NCBI RefSeq assembly: GCF_013386825.1
Contig: NZ_JACARC010000019.1
Location: 1 to 64,000, forward strand
DNA length: 64,000 nt
Direction: 5' to 3'
DNA from: Pseudomonas sp. IPO3778
Lineage (GTDB): Bacteria; Pseudomonadota; Gammaproteobacteria; Pseudomonadales; Pseudomonadaceae
This document shows positions 28,264 through 37,355 of this stretch, in pieces (within the stretch, counting starts at the first letter, position 1; every line of letters starts with the position of its first letter). Below the pieces are notes generated by a model that worked only from the letters and a program-made list of their open reading frames with translations, was not told the DNA's origin and did no database searches. Position numbers and translations under genes: made by a program.

Positions 28264-30447
28264 ATGCGCGATGATCTCTCCCTTCTGCTGAACTCCCTCA
28301 ACGATGCCCAACGCCAGGCCGTAGCAGCCCCCGTTGGCCGTCAGTTGGTCCTGGCCGGTGCTGGCTCCGGTAAAACCCGAGTGCTGGTGCACCGTATCGC
28401 CTGGTTGATCCAGGTCGAGAACGCCTCACCTCACTCCATCCTGTCGGTGACCTTCACCAACAAGGCCGCTGCCGAGATGCGTCATCGCATCGAGCAGTTG
28501 ATGGGCATCAGCCCCGCCGGCATGTGGGTGGGCACCTTCCACGGCCTAGCACACCGCCTGCTGCGGGCCCATTGGCAGGAAGCGGGCCTCGCCCAGACCT
28601 TCCAGATTCTTGACAGCGACGACCAGCAACGCCTGGTCAAACGGGTGATCCGCGAGCTGGGCCTGGATGAACAACGCTGGCCGGTCCGTCAGGCCCAGTG
28701 GTTTATCAATGGCCAGAAAGACGAGGGCCTGCGGCCGCAACATATCCAGGCCAGCGGTGACCTGTTCCTGGCCACCATGCGCAGCATTTATGAAGCCTAT
28801 GAAGCGGCCTGCCAGCGCGCCGGCGTCATCGACTTCTCCGAACTGCTGCTGCGCGCCCTCGACCTGTGGCGCGACAACCCGGGCTTGCTGGCGCACTACC
28901 AGAAGCGCTTCCGCCACATCCTGGTGGACGAGTTCCAGGACACCAACGCCGTGCAGTACGCCTGGTTGCGCCTGCTGGCCAAGGGCGGTGACAGCCTGAT
29001 GGTGGTGGGCGACGACGACCAGTCGATCTACGGCTGGCGTGGCGCGAAAATCGAGAACATCTACCAGTACAGCGACGACTTCCCGGACGCCGAAACCATC
29101 CGCCTGGAGCAGAACTACCGCTCCACGGCCGGCATCCTCAAGGCCGCCAACGCCTTGATCGCCAACAACACCGGGCGCTTGGGCAAAGAGCTGTGGACCG
29201 ACGGCGGCGAAGGCGAAGCGATCAACCTGTACGCCGCCTTCAACGAGCACGATGAAGCGCGCTACGTGGTGGAAACCATCGAAAGCGCCCTGAAAACCGG
29301 CCTGGCCCGCAGCGACATCGCGATTCTTTACCGCTCCAACGCCCAATCGCGGGTGCTGGAAGAAGCCTTGCTGCGCGAACGCATCCCGTACCGTATCTAT
29401 GGCGGCCAGCGCTTCTTCGAACGTGCCGAAATCAAGAACGCCATGGCCTACCTGCGCTTGCTGGAAGGTCGCGGTAACGATGCCGCGCTGGAACGGGTGA
29501 TCAACATCCCGGCCCGCGGCATCGGCGAGAAGACCGTCGAGGCCATTCGCGACCACGCACGTCACAGTGATGTGTCGATGTGGGAAGCCATGCGCCTGCT
29601 GATCGCCAACAAGGGCCTGACCGGCCGCGCGGCCGGTGCTCTGGGCGTGTTTGTCGAGCTGATCGAGAACCTGGCCGCCAAGTGCATGGAAATGCCCCTG
29701 CACCTGATGACTCAGACCGTGATCGAGCAGTCCGGGCTGATTGCTTACCACGAAGCGGAAAAAGGCGAGAAAGGCCAGGCCCGGGTAGAAAACCTTGAGG
29801 AACTGGTCAGCGCCGCGCGCGCGTTCGAAAACAACGAAGAAGACGAAGACCTGACGCCACTGGCGGCCTTCCTCGGCCACGCTTCGCTGGAAGCCGGCGA
29901 CACCCAGGCTGACGAGCATGAAGACAGCATCCAACTGATGACCTTGCACAGTGCCAAGGGCCTGGAATTCCCGTACGTGTTCCTGGTGGGCATGGAAGAA
30001 GGCCTGTTCCCCCACAAGATGAGCCTGGAAGAACCCGGCCGCCTGGAAGAGGAACGCCGCCTGGCCTATGTGGGCATCACCCGGGCCATGCAGAACCTGG
30101 TGATGACCTACGCCGAAACCCGACGCCTGTACGGCAGCGAGACCTACAACAAGGTGTCGCGCTTCGTACGTGAGGTGCCGAAAGGGCTGATCCAGGAAGT
30201 GCGCCTCTCCAACAGCGTCAGCCGACCGTTCGGTGGCGGCCAGCAGCAGAACTCCAGCAGCATGTTTGCCGGCTCGGAAATCCCCGAGACACCGTTCAGC
30301 CTTGGCCAGCAGGTCAAGCATGCGATCTTCGGCGAGGGCGTGATCCTCAACTTCGAAGGCGCCGGTGCCCAGGCCCGGGTGCAGGTGAACTTCGCCGAAG
30401 GCAGCAAGTGGCTGATGATGGGCTACGCCAAGCTCGAAGCAATCTGA
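28264..30447 (+). CDS. uvrD: DNA helicase II (UvrD)
   Basis: A full-length 727-residue superfamily 1A helicase used in nucleotide excision and mismatch repair. Motifs in order: Q motif LNDAQRQAV, Walker A AGAGSGKT (about 33-40), TFTNKAAAEM, DEFQDTN (motif II), VGDDDQSIYGWRGA (III), LEQNYRS (IV), LMTLHSAKGLEFPYVFLVG (V) and EEERRLAYVGITRA (VI), then a C-terminal Tudor-like region. No LexA-box-like site is visible upstream. Confidence 0.95.
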   Translation: MRDDLSLLLNSLNDAQRQAVAAPVGRQLVLAGAGSGKTRVLVHRIAWLIQVENASPHSILSVTFTNKAAAEMRHRIEQLMGISPAGMWVGTFHGLAHRLLRAHWQEAGLAQTFQILDSDDQQRLVKRVIRELGLDEQRWPVRQAQWFINGQKDEGLRPQHIQASGDLFLATMRSIYEAYEAACQRAGVIDFSELLLRALDLWRDNPGLLAHYQKRFRHILVDEFQDTNAVQYAWLRLLAKGGDSLMVVGDDDQSIYGWRGAKIENIYQYSDDFPDAETIRLEQNYRSTAGILKAANALIANNTGRLGKELWTDGGEGEAINLYAAFNEHDEARYVVETIESALKTGLARSDIAILYRSNAQSRVLEEALLRERIPYRIYGGQRFFERAEIKNAMAYLRLLEGRGNDAALERVINIPARGIGEKTVEAIRDHARHSDVSMWEAMRLLIANKGLTGRAAGALGVFVELIENLAAKCMEMPLHLMTQTVIEQSGLIAYHEAEKGEKGQARVENLEELVSAARAFENNEEDEDLTPLAAFLGHASLEAGDTQADEHEDSIQLMTLHSAKGLEFPYVFLVGMEEGLFPHKMSLEEPGRLEEERRLAYVGITRAMQNLVMTYAETRRLYGSETYNKVSRFVREVPKGLIQEVRLSNSVSRPFGGGQQQNSSSMFAGSEIPETPFSLGQQVKHAIFGEGVILNFEGAGAQARVQVNFAEGSKWLMMGYAKLEAI

Positions 30448-30452
30448 AACAA

Positions 30453-30528
30453 CTGTAGAACATGAAGGATGTTGGCCACCCCTTGTATTTGGCAGGGGTG
30501 GGGCCAATATCTGTAACAAGTCCTACAG
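30453..30528. repeat. 76-base imperfect palindrome downstream of uvrD
   Basis: Ends are CTGTAG and CTACAG; the centre is a strong hairpin (TTGGCC-ACCCCT with AGGGGT-GG-GGCCAA, 30472-30507). It has no T run and is unlike the REP elements here. It could be a terminator-like structure, a small RNA or a miniature element. Confidence 0.5.
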
Positions 30529-30638
30529 ACGATTCGGTATTGGCCCTACGCAAAAGCCCGAAACACTATGCCGCTAGCCACTGACATCACACCTGTGCAA
30601 CATGGCGCGCGTGCAATCCACAAATGGGAATTCCCTTT

Positions 30639-31511
30639 ATGAAACGTTTTCTTAGCATCGCCATGGCGTTGTGCATCGGCCTGACGATGAGCCTCGACGC
30701 CAACGCCAAGCGCTTCGGTGGCGGCAAATCCATGGGTTCGGCGCCGAGCCACCAGACCAGCCAAATGGCCCCATCCGGCGGCGGCATGGGCGGCGCAGCT
30801 GCGACCGCCGGTGCTGCCGGTGCCGCAGGCGCTGCTGCCAAGGCGGGCGGTGCTTCGCGCTGGTTGGGCCCTCTGGCCGGTATCGCGGCCGGTGGCCTGC
30901 TCGCTTCCATGTTCATGGGCGGCGGCTTCCAGGGCATGCAGTTCTTCGACATCCTGATCATGGCGGTCATCGCCTTCCTGATCTTCCGCTTTATCGCCGC
31001 CCGTCGCCGCAAGCAACAGGAGCACATGGCTCCAGCCGGCGCGCCGATGCAGCGTGAAGTGTTCGAGCAAAAGCCAGCCCTGAACTCGATGTTTGGTGGT
31101 TCGGCCGCGCCTGCCGCCGCTCGTCCGGTGATCAATGCGCCAGCCTGGTTCAACGAAGAGCGTTTCGTCGAAGCGGCCCGCAGCCACTTCCAGTCCCTGC
31201 AGCAACACTGGGACGCCAACGAAATGGACAAGATCGCCGAGTTCGTGACTCCGCAATTGCTGGAGTTCCTCAAGCGCGAACGTGCTGACCTGGGCGACGG
31301 CTTCCAGTCGACCTACATCGAAGACCTGAAAGTGCAGCTTGAAGGCGTGGACGACCGCGCCGACAAGACCATCGCCACCCTGACCTTCAGCGGCGTGTCG
31401 AAAACCTCGCGTTTCGACCAGGGCGAAGTGTTCAGCGAAAGCTGGAACATGGAACGCCCACAGGGCGACAACCAGCCTTGGCTGGTCGCCGGTATCCGCC
31501 AGAACGGCTGA
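30639..31511 (+). CDS. Tim44-like domain membrane protein
   Basis: A 290-residue protein with a signal-like N-terminal helix (1-23, ending DANA), a Gly/Ala-rich low-complexity segment (KRFGGGKSMGSAPSHQTSQM and following), a TM helix with ILIMAVIAFLIFRFIAARRRK around 105-128 and a C-terminal Tim44/TimA-like domain (about 170-290, from WFNEERFVEAARSHFQSLQQHWDANEMDKI). Bacterial members are membrane-associated; the function is not established. ATG 30639 is preferred over the one at 30624 because it begins the signal helix. Confidence 0.85.
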   Translation: MKRFLSIAMALCIGLTMSLDANAKRFGGGKSMGSAPSHQTSQMAPSGGGMGGAAATAGAAGAAGAAAKAGGASRWLGPLAGIAAGGLLASMFMGGGFQGMQFFDILIMAVIAFLIFRFIAARRRKQQEHMAPAGAPMQREVFEQKPALNSMFGGSAAPAAARPVINAPAWFNEERFVEAARSHFQSLQQHWDANEMDKIAEFVTPQLLEFLKRERADLGDGFQSTYIEDLKVQLEGVDDRADKTIATLTFSGVSKTSRFDQGEVFSESWNMERPQGDNQPWLVAGIRQNG

Positions 31512-31540
31512 TCCCTGCCCGCTTTGAGTGCGCTGTAACA

Positions 31541-31566
31541 AAAACCCCGGACTTGTCCGGGGTTTT
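31541..31566 (+). terminator. Rho-independent terminator after the Tim44-like gene
   Basis: A perfect 11-base stem (AAAACCCCGGA / TCCGGGGTTTT) with a four-base loop and a T-rich 3' arm. Confidence 0.9.
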
Positions 31567-31647
31567 CTATTTCACGGTTGCACTTATAGCGAGCTACTGT
31601 ATAAAACGCCCCTATAAACCGCGCCATCTAGCAAGAGGATCCCGGCC

Positions 31648-32055
31648 GTGGAAGAAGTTATCGAACAATTGCGTGAAGCCAACGAACCGGTACCGGTTCC
31701 TCTGGAGCTGCCTGACGAAGACCAATTGGTGGAGATTGAAGAGGAACTCTTCATCAATATTCCATTCGTCTTCAAAGAGTTTCTGCTGACTGTCAGCGAT
31801 GTGGTTTACGGCAGCCTCGAGCCGGTGACCGTGACCGATCCTGGTTCACACACCTACCTGCCGGACGTGGCCTCAACCGCTTGGGATATAGGCGTACCGC
31901 GCGAATTGATCCCGATCTGCCAGGACGGCGACGACTACTACTGCGTCGAAGAAGACGGCACTGTGGTGCTGTGGTCCGGTGAAGAAGAACTCGTCACCGA
32001 AGAAACCTGGGAATCGGTGTGGCACTGGGCGCGGGACGTCTGGCTGGAAAGCTGA
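31648..32055 (+). CDS. SMI1/KNR4 (SUKH) family protein
   Basis: A 135-residue acidic single-domain protein. The pattern LPDEDQLVEIEEELFINIPFVFKEFLLTVSDVVYG is the N-terminal SUKH block, followed by LIPICQDGDDYYCVEEDGTVVLWS. Starts with GTG, supported by AAGAGGA seven bases upstream. SUKH proteins are often toxin immunity proteins, but no toxin gene is adjacent and this one stands alone between housekeeping genes, so an immunity role is not supported here. Confidence 0.83.
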   Translation: MEEVIEQLREANEPVPVPLELPDEDQLVEIEEELFINIPFVFKEFLLTVSDVVYGSLEPVTVTDPGSHTYLPDVASTAWDIGVPRELIPICQDGDDYYCVEEDGTVVLWSGEEELVTEETWESVWHWARDVWLES

Positions 32056-32069
32056 GACCCCGCCCCACC

Positions 32070-32171
32070 TTGTAGGAGCGAGCTTACTCGCGAAAAACGT
32101 CAACGATAACGCTGTTCTCATGAGAGAACGCGGCGCTCTCAGGTTTTTCGCGAGCAAGCTCGCTCCTACAA
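32070..32171. repeat. REP-type inverted repeat (GCGAGCTTACTCGC variant)
   Basis: Arms of 29 bases (32070-32098 and 32143-32171) with one mismatch, core AGGAGCGAGCTT(A/G)CTCGCGA. It differs from the other elements (TAGGAGCGAG instead of TGGGAGCGGG). The right arm contains the last sense codon and the stop codon of the antiporter gene. Confidence 0.85.
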
Positions 32172-33923
32172 AGTATCCTTGTGGTTATCCAGCGTCTCCA
32201 GCAAGGCGACCTGCATGCGCGTATGCACGCGGATGAACCAGCGCCAGAGCACGGCGGCCACCGCTGCCGTCACGACGGCGATCAGCACCAGCAACTTGTT
32301 GGTCGGCAGGATACTGGCCGACAAGGCTGCCAATAGCAGGAAAATCACCAGCAGCGACAGAATCGGGATCACCTCGGCGATCACCCGTCGTACCCGCTGC
32401 GTGTGGCGCCCGGCCATTTCCGGCTTCACGCTCATCTCTGCCAGCAACATCGACAGCGCCTTGAGCTTGCGATACGCCGCAATCAAAAACGGCAGCGACA
32501 GCAGCAACGCCCCGCCCCAGATCAACGCCTTCTGCCAGCTCGGATCGCTGACCCAGCCTTCCAGGTAGCTACCAATGCGTGCCGCGAAAAAACTGCCGGC
32601 AAAGAAAATCGCCACCACCAGCGCCAGGTTCACGCCCACCTGCAAAATGATCTTGCGGATCATCGACGCCAGCATCGCGCCCTCGCCCTGGGGCTGAATG
32701 CTGCGCAGCCACTCGCCATACATCCCGAATACCCGGCTCATGCGCTTGGGCATCACCGCGGCGATCTTCAGCGACAGCGGGTCTGCGCCACGAATCAGAT
32801 ACGGTGTGAGCAACGTGGTGATCGCTGAAACAGCCACCGCCACCGGATACAGGAAGTCGCTGGTGACCTGCAACGTCATCCCCAGCGCTGCGATGATGAA
32901 TGAAAACTCGCCAATCTGTGACAGGCCCATCCCCACCCGCAGCGACGTGCGGCCATCGTTACCCGCGATAAACGCCCCCAGGCCACAGGACAACATCTTG
33001 CCCAGCACCACGGCCACGGTGATCACCGCAATCGGCCAGGCGTATTGCAGAAGGATTTGCGGGTCGATCATCAAACCAATCGCAACAAAAAAGATCGCAC
33101 TGAACATGTCGCGAACTGGCTCAATCAGGCGCTCAATTTTCAGCAACTGCCGAGACTCAGCCATGATCGCCCCAATCAGGAACGCCCCCAGCACCATGCT
33201 GTATTCCAGCTTGACCACCAGCAGGCAGAAGCCGAAACACAGGCCCAGCACGGTGATCAGCAGCATCTCGTTGCTTTCGAATTTGGCCACATACTCCAGC
33301 AGGCGTGGCACCAGCAGAATCCCGATCACCAGCGCGACAATCATGAACAACGAGAGCTTGCCGACCGTGGAGAACACCTCGCCGGAGCTCACCGTGCCGC
33401 TGACGGCGATGCTCGACAGCAAGGCGATGATGCCGATACCGAGGATGTCTTCGACGATCAGCACCCCGAAAATCAGCTGGGCAAAACGCTGGTTTTTCAT
33501 CTTCAGGTCGTTGAGCGCCTTGACGATGATGGTGGTCGAGGAAATCGCCAGGATCGCGCCAAGGAACAGTGAGTCCATGGTGTTCCAGTCGAACCAGCGG
33601 CCAATTTCATAGCCGATCCAGATCATCAGGATGATTTCGAGGAACGCTGCGATAAATGCGGTGGCGCCGACCTTGAACAGCTTGCGCAGGCTGAACTCCA
33701 GGCCCAGGCAGAACATCAGGAAGATCACCCCAAGCTCCGCCAGCGTCTTGATGGTGTCTTCGTCGTGGATCAGGCCAAACGGCGGGGTGTGCGGGCCGAT
33801 GATGAAGCCGGCGACGATATACCCCAACACCACCGGCTGCTTGAGCCGATGAAACAGGATCGTCACCACCCCGGCCACCAGCATGATCACGGCCAGGTCC
33901 TGGATAAAACTGATGGCGTGCAT
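32166..33923 (-). CDS. Cation:proton antiporter, Kef/CPA2 type
   Basis: A 585-residue inner-membrane antiporter with about twelve TM segments and the CPA2 features QPVVLGYIVAGFIIGPH and LAELGVIFLMFCLGLEFS near the N-terminus. Two more TM helices and a basic loop follow the transport domain, as in YbaL/KefB relatives, but no TrkA-N nucleotide-binding domain is visible, so KefF/glutathione gating is not supported. The ATG at 33923 is preceded by AAGGAG; the 390 bases upstream in frame look non-coding. The stop codon lies inside a REP element. The ion (K+ or Na+) is unknown. Confidence 0.87.
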   Translation of the reverse strand: MHAISFIQDLAVIMLVAGVVTILFHRLKQPVVLGYIVAGFIIGPHTPPFGLIHDEDTIKTLAELGVIFLMFCLGLEFSLRKLFKVGATAFIAAFLEIILMIWIGYEIGRWFDWNTMDSLFLGAILAISSTTIIVKALNDLKMKNQRFAQLIFGVLIVEDILGIGIIALLSSIAVSGTVSSGEVFSTVGKLSLFMIVALVIGILLVPRLLEYVAKFESNEMLLITVLGLCFGFCLLVVKLEYSMVLGAFLIGAIMAESRQLLKIERLIEPVRDMFSAIFFVAIGLMIDPQILLQYAWPIAVITVAVVLGKMLSCGLGAFIAGNDGRTSLRVGMGLSQIGEFSFIIAALGMTLQVTSDFLYPVAVAVSAITTLLTPYLIRGADPLSLKIAAVMPKRMSRVFGMYGEWLRSIQPQGEGAMLASMIRKIILQVGVNLALVVAIFFAGSFFAARIGSYLEGWVSDPSWQKALIWGGALLLSLPFLIAAYRKLKALSMLLAEMSVKPEMAGRHTQRVRRVIAEVIPILSLLVIFLLLAALSASILPTNKLLVLIAVVTAAVAAVLWRWFIRVHTRMQVALLETLDNHKDTL

Positions 33924-34218
33924 GGCGAGGGGCTCCTTGAGGGGTACTGGCGCTTTTCCCATTTCCACGCATTCGCCCCGAAAGGACGTAATGAACGGAA
34001 AGAAAAGTCTGCCTTGATCGTAAGAATTGCCCTTGAGACGGGCTTTTGAAGGGTAACACCGCGACTTGCGACAGAAAGCCGGTGCAATATATGGAAACAG
34101 ATCGCCCCTGGCGTGACGGCAAGCCAAGCCCCAGCGTCCCGTAATGAATGGCTCTGCAAAGATTCCAGCACCCGCAGAGGTGCCTCCCCACCCAATGCCT
34201 ACAACCCGTGAGTGTGCT

Positions 34219-34704
34219 ATGGAACCCGGAAACGCCCAGCTGTCGATGACAGTATTGATGACCCCTGACATGGCCAACTTCTCAGGCAACGTGCACGGCG
34301 GCACGCTGCTCAAGTACCTCGACGAAGTGGCCTACGCCTGCGCCAGCCGTTATGCCGGCCGCTACGTGGTGACGTTGTCGGTGGACCAGGTGATTTTTCG
34401 CGAGCCGATCCACGTCGGCGAGCTGGTGACCTTTTTGGCTTCGGTCAACTACACCGGCAACACCTCGATGGAAGTGGGGATCAAGGTAGTTACCGAGAAC
34501 ATCCGCGAGCGCTCGGTGCGCCATACCAACAGCTGCTTCTTCACCATGGTCGCGGTGGATGACCAGCGCAAACCGGCCGCCGTGCCGCCGCTGCAACCGC
34601 AGAACAGCGAAGACAAGCGCCGGTTTGTGCAGGCTCAACAGCGCCGGCAGATTCGCCAGGAGCTGGAGAAGCGCTATCAGGAAATCAAGGCTGACGGCCC
34701 ATAG
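34219..34704 (+). CDS. Acyl-CoA thioesterase (hotdog fold)
   Basis: A 161-residue cytoplasmic thioesterase that releases CoA from acyl-CoA. The family block MANFSGNVHGGTLLKYLDEVAYACASRY (about 16-43) contains the HGG and acidic catalytic positions, followed by VDQVIFREPIHVGELV. Start set at ATG 34219; the in-frame ATG at 34144 would add 25 Pro-rich residues. About 295 bases separate it from the divergent antiporter gene, with nothing else clear in that gap. Acyl length preference is unknown. Confidence 0.88.
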   Translation: MEPGNAQLSMTVLMTPDMANFSGNVHGGTLLKYLDEVAYACASRYAGRYVVTLSVDQVIFREPIHVGELVTFLASVNYTGNTSMEVGIKVVTENIRERSVRHTNSCFFTMVAVDDQRKPAAVPPLQPQNSEDKRRFVQAQQRRQIRQELEKRYQEIKADGP

Positions 34705-34729
34705 GTCCCGAGCTGGAAACCCAATCAAA

Positions 34730-34820
34730 ATGTGGGAGCGGGCTTGCTCGCGAAGGCGGTGTATCAGACACACATTCAGTGACTGACACTGCGCTTTCGC
34801 GAGCAAGCCCGCTCCCACAT
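34730..34820. repeat. REP-type inverted repeat (GCGGGCTTGCTCGC variant)
   Basis: Arms with core TGTGGGAGCGGGCTTGCTCG at each end, diverging slightly toward the loop (GAAGGCG versus GCGCTTTC). Confidence 0.85.
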
Positions 34821-34836
34821 GAGTCCTACGGTGTTC

Positions 34837-34929
34837 TTAGTAGCGTGCGCACTGGTCAACATGCGCGCGCACATCAAAGCGCTGGTCCAACTGGGCCATG
34901 CGCTCCATGTGGTGATTGACCCCCTCCAT
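34837..34929 (-). CDS. Possible 30-residue protein after pdxY
   Basis: A short frame with GC-rich codon choice like real genes here (MEGVNHHMERMAQLDQRFDV...CARY), downstream of pdxY on the same strand. AAGGG lies seven bases before the ATG. An in-frame TTG would add eight residues (LSEAKGVT). I do not recognise it. It may be a real small protein or chance; the compositional bias and ribosome binding site are the only support. Confidence 0.35.
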   Translation of the reverse strand: MEGVNHHMERMAQLDQRFDVRAHVDQCARY

Positions 34930-34965
34930 CGTGACGCCCTTTGCCTCGCTCAATCAGGCGTTTGC

Positions 34966-35838
34966 CTACAGCCCGATTGGCGTCGCCTCAAAGCGAACTC
35001 GCGGATGGGCAATCCGGTCCTGGGCACGCACCAACTCCAACTCATAACTGGCGCACGCCTGGGTTTCCAGCAGCACTTCGTGCACTGCTGCCGCGGTGAA
35101 CTCAAAGGCCGCCACCAGGCTGTCGCCCAACAGCACCCGCGCCAGGAACAGGCCCGACGTCAGGTCGCCCACGCCCACCGGCTGGCGCGGGAACGCCAGC
35201 AGTGGCCGGCGCAGGTGCCAGCTGCCTTCGGCCGTCACCAGCAACATCTCGAAGCCGTCCGGCAGCTTGCCGGGGTAATCCAGGTGTTTGACCAACACCG
35301 CTTTCGGCCCACGGGCCAGTAACGCACGGGCCATGCCCAGGCAATCGAACAGCGACTGCGGCTTGCGCCCGGCAAAGCTGTCCAGCTCAAGTTGGTTGGG
35401 GCACAGGAAGTCGGCCATGGCGGCGGCCTCGTCCAGCAGGAAGTCGCTGACCTCCTGGGGCACGATGCAGCCTTTTTCCGGATGGCCCATCACCGGGTCG
35501 CACAAGTACAGGGCCTTGGGGTTGATTGCCTTGATCCGCGCCACGCCGGTCAGGATCGCCCGGCCCTGGGCCGCGCTGCCCAGGTAGCCCGACAGCACCG
35601 CATCACAGTTGCCCAGCTCGCCAATCGCCGCGATGCCTTCCACCAGTGCAGGAATTTGCTGCGGCGCCAGCACTTCTCCCGCCCACTGACCATACTGAGT
35701 GTGGTTGGAGAACTGCACCGTGTTGAGCGGCCACACGTTCACCCCGACCCGTTGCATGGGGAACACGGCAGCGCTGTTGCCGGCGTGGCCAAAGACCACA
35801 TGAGACTGGATCGCAAGCAGATGGGGCGTACGTTTCAT
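34966..35838 (-). CDS. pdxY: Pyridoxal kinase PdxY
   Basis: A 290-residue ribokinase-fold enzyme that phosphorylates pyridoxal in vitamin B6 salvage. It opens [46 protein letters not shown], the PdxY/PdxK signature, carries YLCDPVMGH in the middle and the catalytic/anion-hole block [17 protein letters not shown] near residue 225. The last motif has GDLTSG in place of the GDxxxA/G form of PdxK and matches PdxY. Confidence 0.92.
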   Translation of the reverse strand: MKRTPHLLAIQSHVVFGHAGNSAAVFPMQRVGVNVWPLNTVQFSNHTQYGQWAGEVLAPQQIPALVEGIAAIGELGNCDAVLSGYLGSAAQGRAILTGVARIKAINPKALYLCDPVMGHPEKGCIVPQEVSDFLLDEAAAMADFLCPNQLELDSFAGRKPQSLFDCLGMARALLARGPKAVLVKHLDYPGKLPDGFEMLLVTAEGSWHLRRPLLAFPRQPVGVGDLTSGLFLARVLLGDSLVAAFEFTAAAVHEVLLETQACASYELELVRAQDRIAHPRVRFEATPIGL

Positions 35839-35955
35839 GCAGGGGATTTCCGTAAAGCCGTTGAAATTCTGGCTGCGCAGTATGCGACTAAACGCGGCCT
35901 GTACGACAGACCGAAGACGCAGTTAAGCTGGCCCTACTTTGTTGGAGTTCATCGA

Positions 35956-36354
35956 ATGCTGACCCTCGGAAATATCTTCGTGCTGATGCTGCTGGCGACC
36001 GGTGCCGCCTGGCTGTGGCACAACCACGGCCTGCGCGAGCGGGCGCTGGAGCGGGTCAAGCAGCATTGCGCCAAGCTCGACATCGAGCTGCTCGATGGCG
36101 CCGTGGCGTTGAAGCGCATCGGGTTTGTGAAGGACGCCAACGGTCGGCGGCGCCTGGCGCGGATCTACAATTTCGAATTCACCGTGACCGGCGAAACGCG
36201 CCACCCGGGCACCATCACCCAATTCGGCGCCCACAGCGCGCAAATCGAGCTGGCGCCCTACCCGTTTGAGATCAAGACGCCGCTGCCCAGCGCCGAGATC
36301 ATCGAGCTAAGCCAGTGGCGCCAGGAGCACGGCAGCAGCAAAACCCGTCACTGA
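35956..36354 (+). CDS. DUF3301 membrane-anchored protein
   Basis: A 132-residue protein with one N-terminal TM helix (IFVLMLLATGAAWLWH, 7-22) followed by a basic helix and a small beta-rich domain (KLDIELLDGAVALKRIGFVKDANGRRRLARIYNFEFTVTGETRHPG). This layout fits DUF3301 proteins of Pseudomonas; the function is unknown. GGAG lies about eight bases upstream of the ATG. The 3' end overlaps the stop region of the convergent GTPase gene by seven bases. Confidence 0.82.
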   Translation: MLTLGNIFVLMLLATGAAWLWHNHGLRERALERVKQHCAKLDIELLDGAVALKRIGFVKDANGRRRLARIYNFEFTVTGETRHPGTITQFGAHSAQIELAPYPFEIKTPLPSAEIIELSQWRQEHGSSKTRH

Positions 36355-37322
36355 CGACAAGCGGCTAACGCATCCTGCAATTGCGCAACATCTTGCGCTT
36401 CACTGAAGATCAATTCGATACGCGAGTCCCGGCGCCATTCGCTGGGCTGCCAGGCCAGCCCAGCGTTATCCACAGCGTTGGCCGATACCCAGCCATCCAG
36501 GCTGTGGATAACCAGTTTCGCCCGCCGCCAGTCCAACGACGCCAGCCATTGTTGCAGGCGCTGACGGTCGAAATGCTGCCCAGGATGCCAGCGCCAACCG
36601 ATGCTCCAGCCATCCTCCTGGCCTTGGCTCAGGCAGATCGGCGATGTCGGATCCGTCCAGATGGCCGGCATATTCGCCACGCCTTTGGGCACTTCGAAGT
36701 TATCCACAGCCGATGCGGCTTGAGCGCTCAAACCCGGTAGCTGCGCCAAGGGCAACTGCGCCTGCTGCGTCCAGTAAATCGGCCGGTCGGGCAGTTGCCC
36801 TTGAATCACCAGGCGCTGAGCGTCACTCAACGTTTCATTTTTGTTCAATACCAGCAGCCCCGCGCTGGCCAACGCTTCACGCTGGGCCGCAGGTAAAGGC
36901 TTGCCCGCCGCCAAGGCCTGGGCGTCCAGCACCAGCACACAGGGCTGAACCGCCAGCACCTGCTGCCAGGGCGCCTCCCCCAACTGCTTGAGCAATTGAG
37001 CCGGATGCCCCAGCCCGGACGGCTCGATAAACAGCCGGTCGGGTTTGGCTTTACGCAGTAAACGTCCCAGTCCCACCTGGAACGGCGCCCCATTCACGCA
37101 ACACAGGCAGCCACCCGCCACTTCACCAAGGGCAATACCGTCGTCATCACGGGTCAGCAACGCGGCATCCAGGCCAATCTGCCCGAACTCATTGATCAAC
37201 ACCGCCCAACGCTCGTTGGCCGGGCGCTGGGCCAGCAGGTGCTTGATCAGGCTGGTCTTGCCGGCACCCAGGGGCCCGGCAATCACGTGGGTGGGAATGT
37301 TCTGCAGCATGGTGGACATCAT
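36348..37322 (-). CDS. COG0523/CobW-type GTPase, second copy of the zinc operon
   Basis: A 324-residue G3E GTPase thought to act as a metal chaperone. Seen: Walker A GPLGAGKTSLIKHLL (about 16-30), the metal-binding GGCLCC motif (about 70-75), IEPSGLGHP, and the nucleotide-specificity block LLVLNKNETL. It lacks His-rich tails and is shorter than the first GTPase upstream. It follows DUF1826 with a 33-base gap and should be the last gene of the dksA2 operon. Three perfect DnaA-box-like 9-mers fall within its coding region (36466, 36503, 36700). Metal specificity is inferred from context to be zinc. Confidence 0.85.
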   Translation of the reverse strand: MMSTMLQNIPTHVIAGPLGAGKTSLIKHLLAQRPANERWAVLINEFGQIGLDAALLTRDDDGIALGEVAGGCLCCVNGAPFQVGLGRLLRKAKPDRLFIEPSGLGHPAQLLKQLGEAPWQQVLAVQPCVLVLDAQALAAGKPLPAAQREALASAGLLVLNKNETLSDAQRLVIQGQLPDRPIYWTQQAQLPLAQLPGLSAQAASAVDNFEVPKGVANMPAIWTDPTSPICLSQGQEDGWSIGWRWHPGQHFDRQRLQQWLASLDWRRAKLVIHSLDGWVSANAVDNAGLAWQPSEWRRDSRIELIFSEAQDVAQLQDALAACRQ

Positions 37323-37355
37323 TCAGACCGTGTAGAGAGGTTCGATCCTACCCGG

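Noticed and set aside
28546..30519. 657-residue minus-strand open frame opposite uvrD
   Set aside because: Shadow of uvrD; the plus frame carries all helicase motifs.
31648..32055. Immunity gene of a polymorphic toxin (SUKH protein)
   Set aside because: No toxin, Rhs or secretion gene is adjacent; it stands alone between conserved genes.
33924..34313. N-terminal extension of the antiporter to 34313
   Set aside because: The added 130 residues are not membrane-like, and AAGGAG precedes the ATG at 33923.
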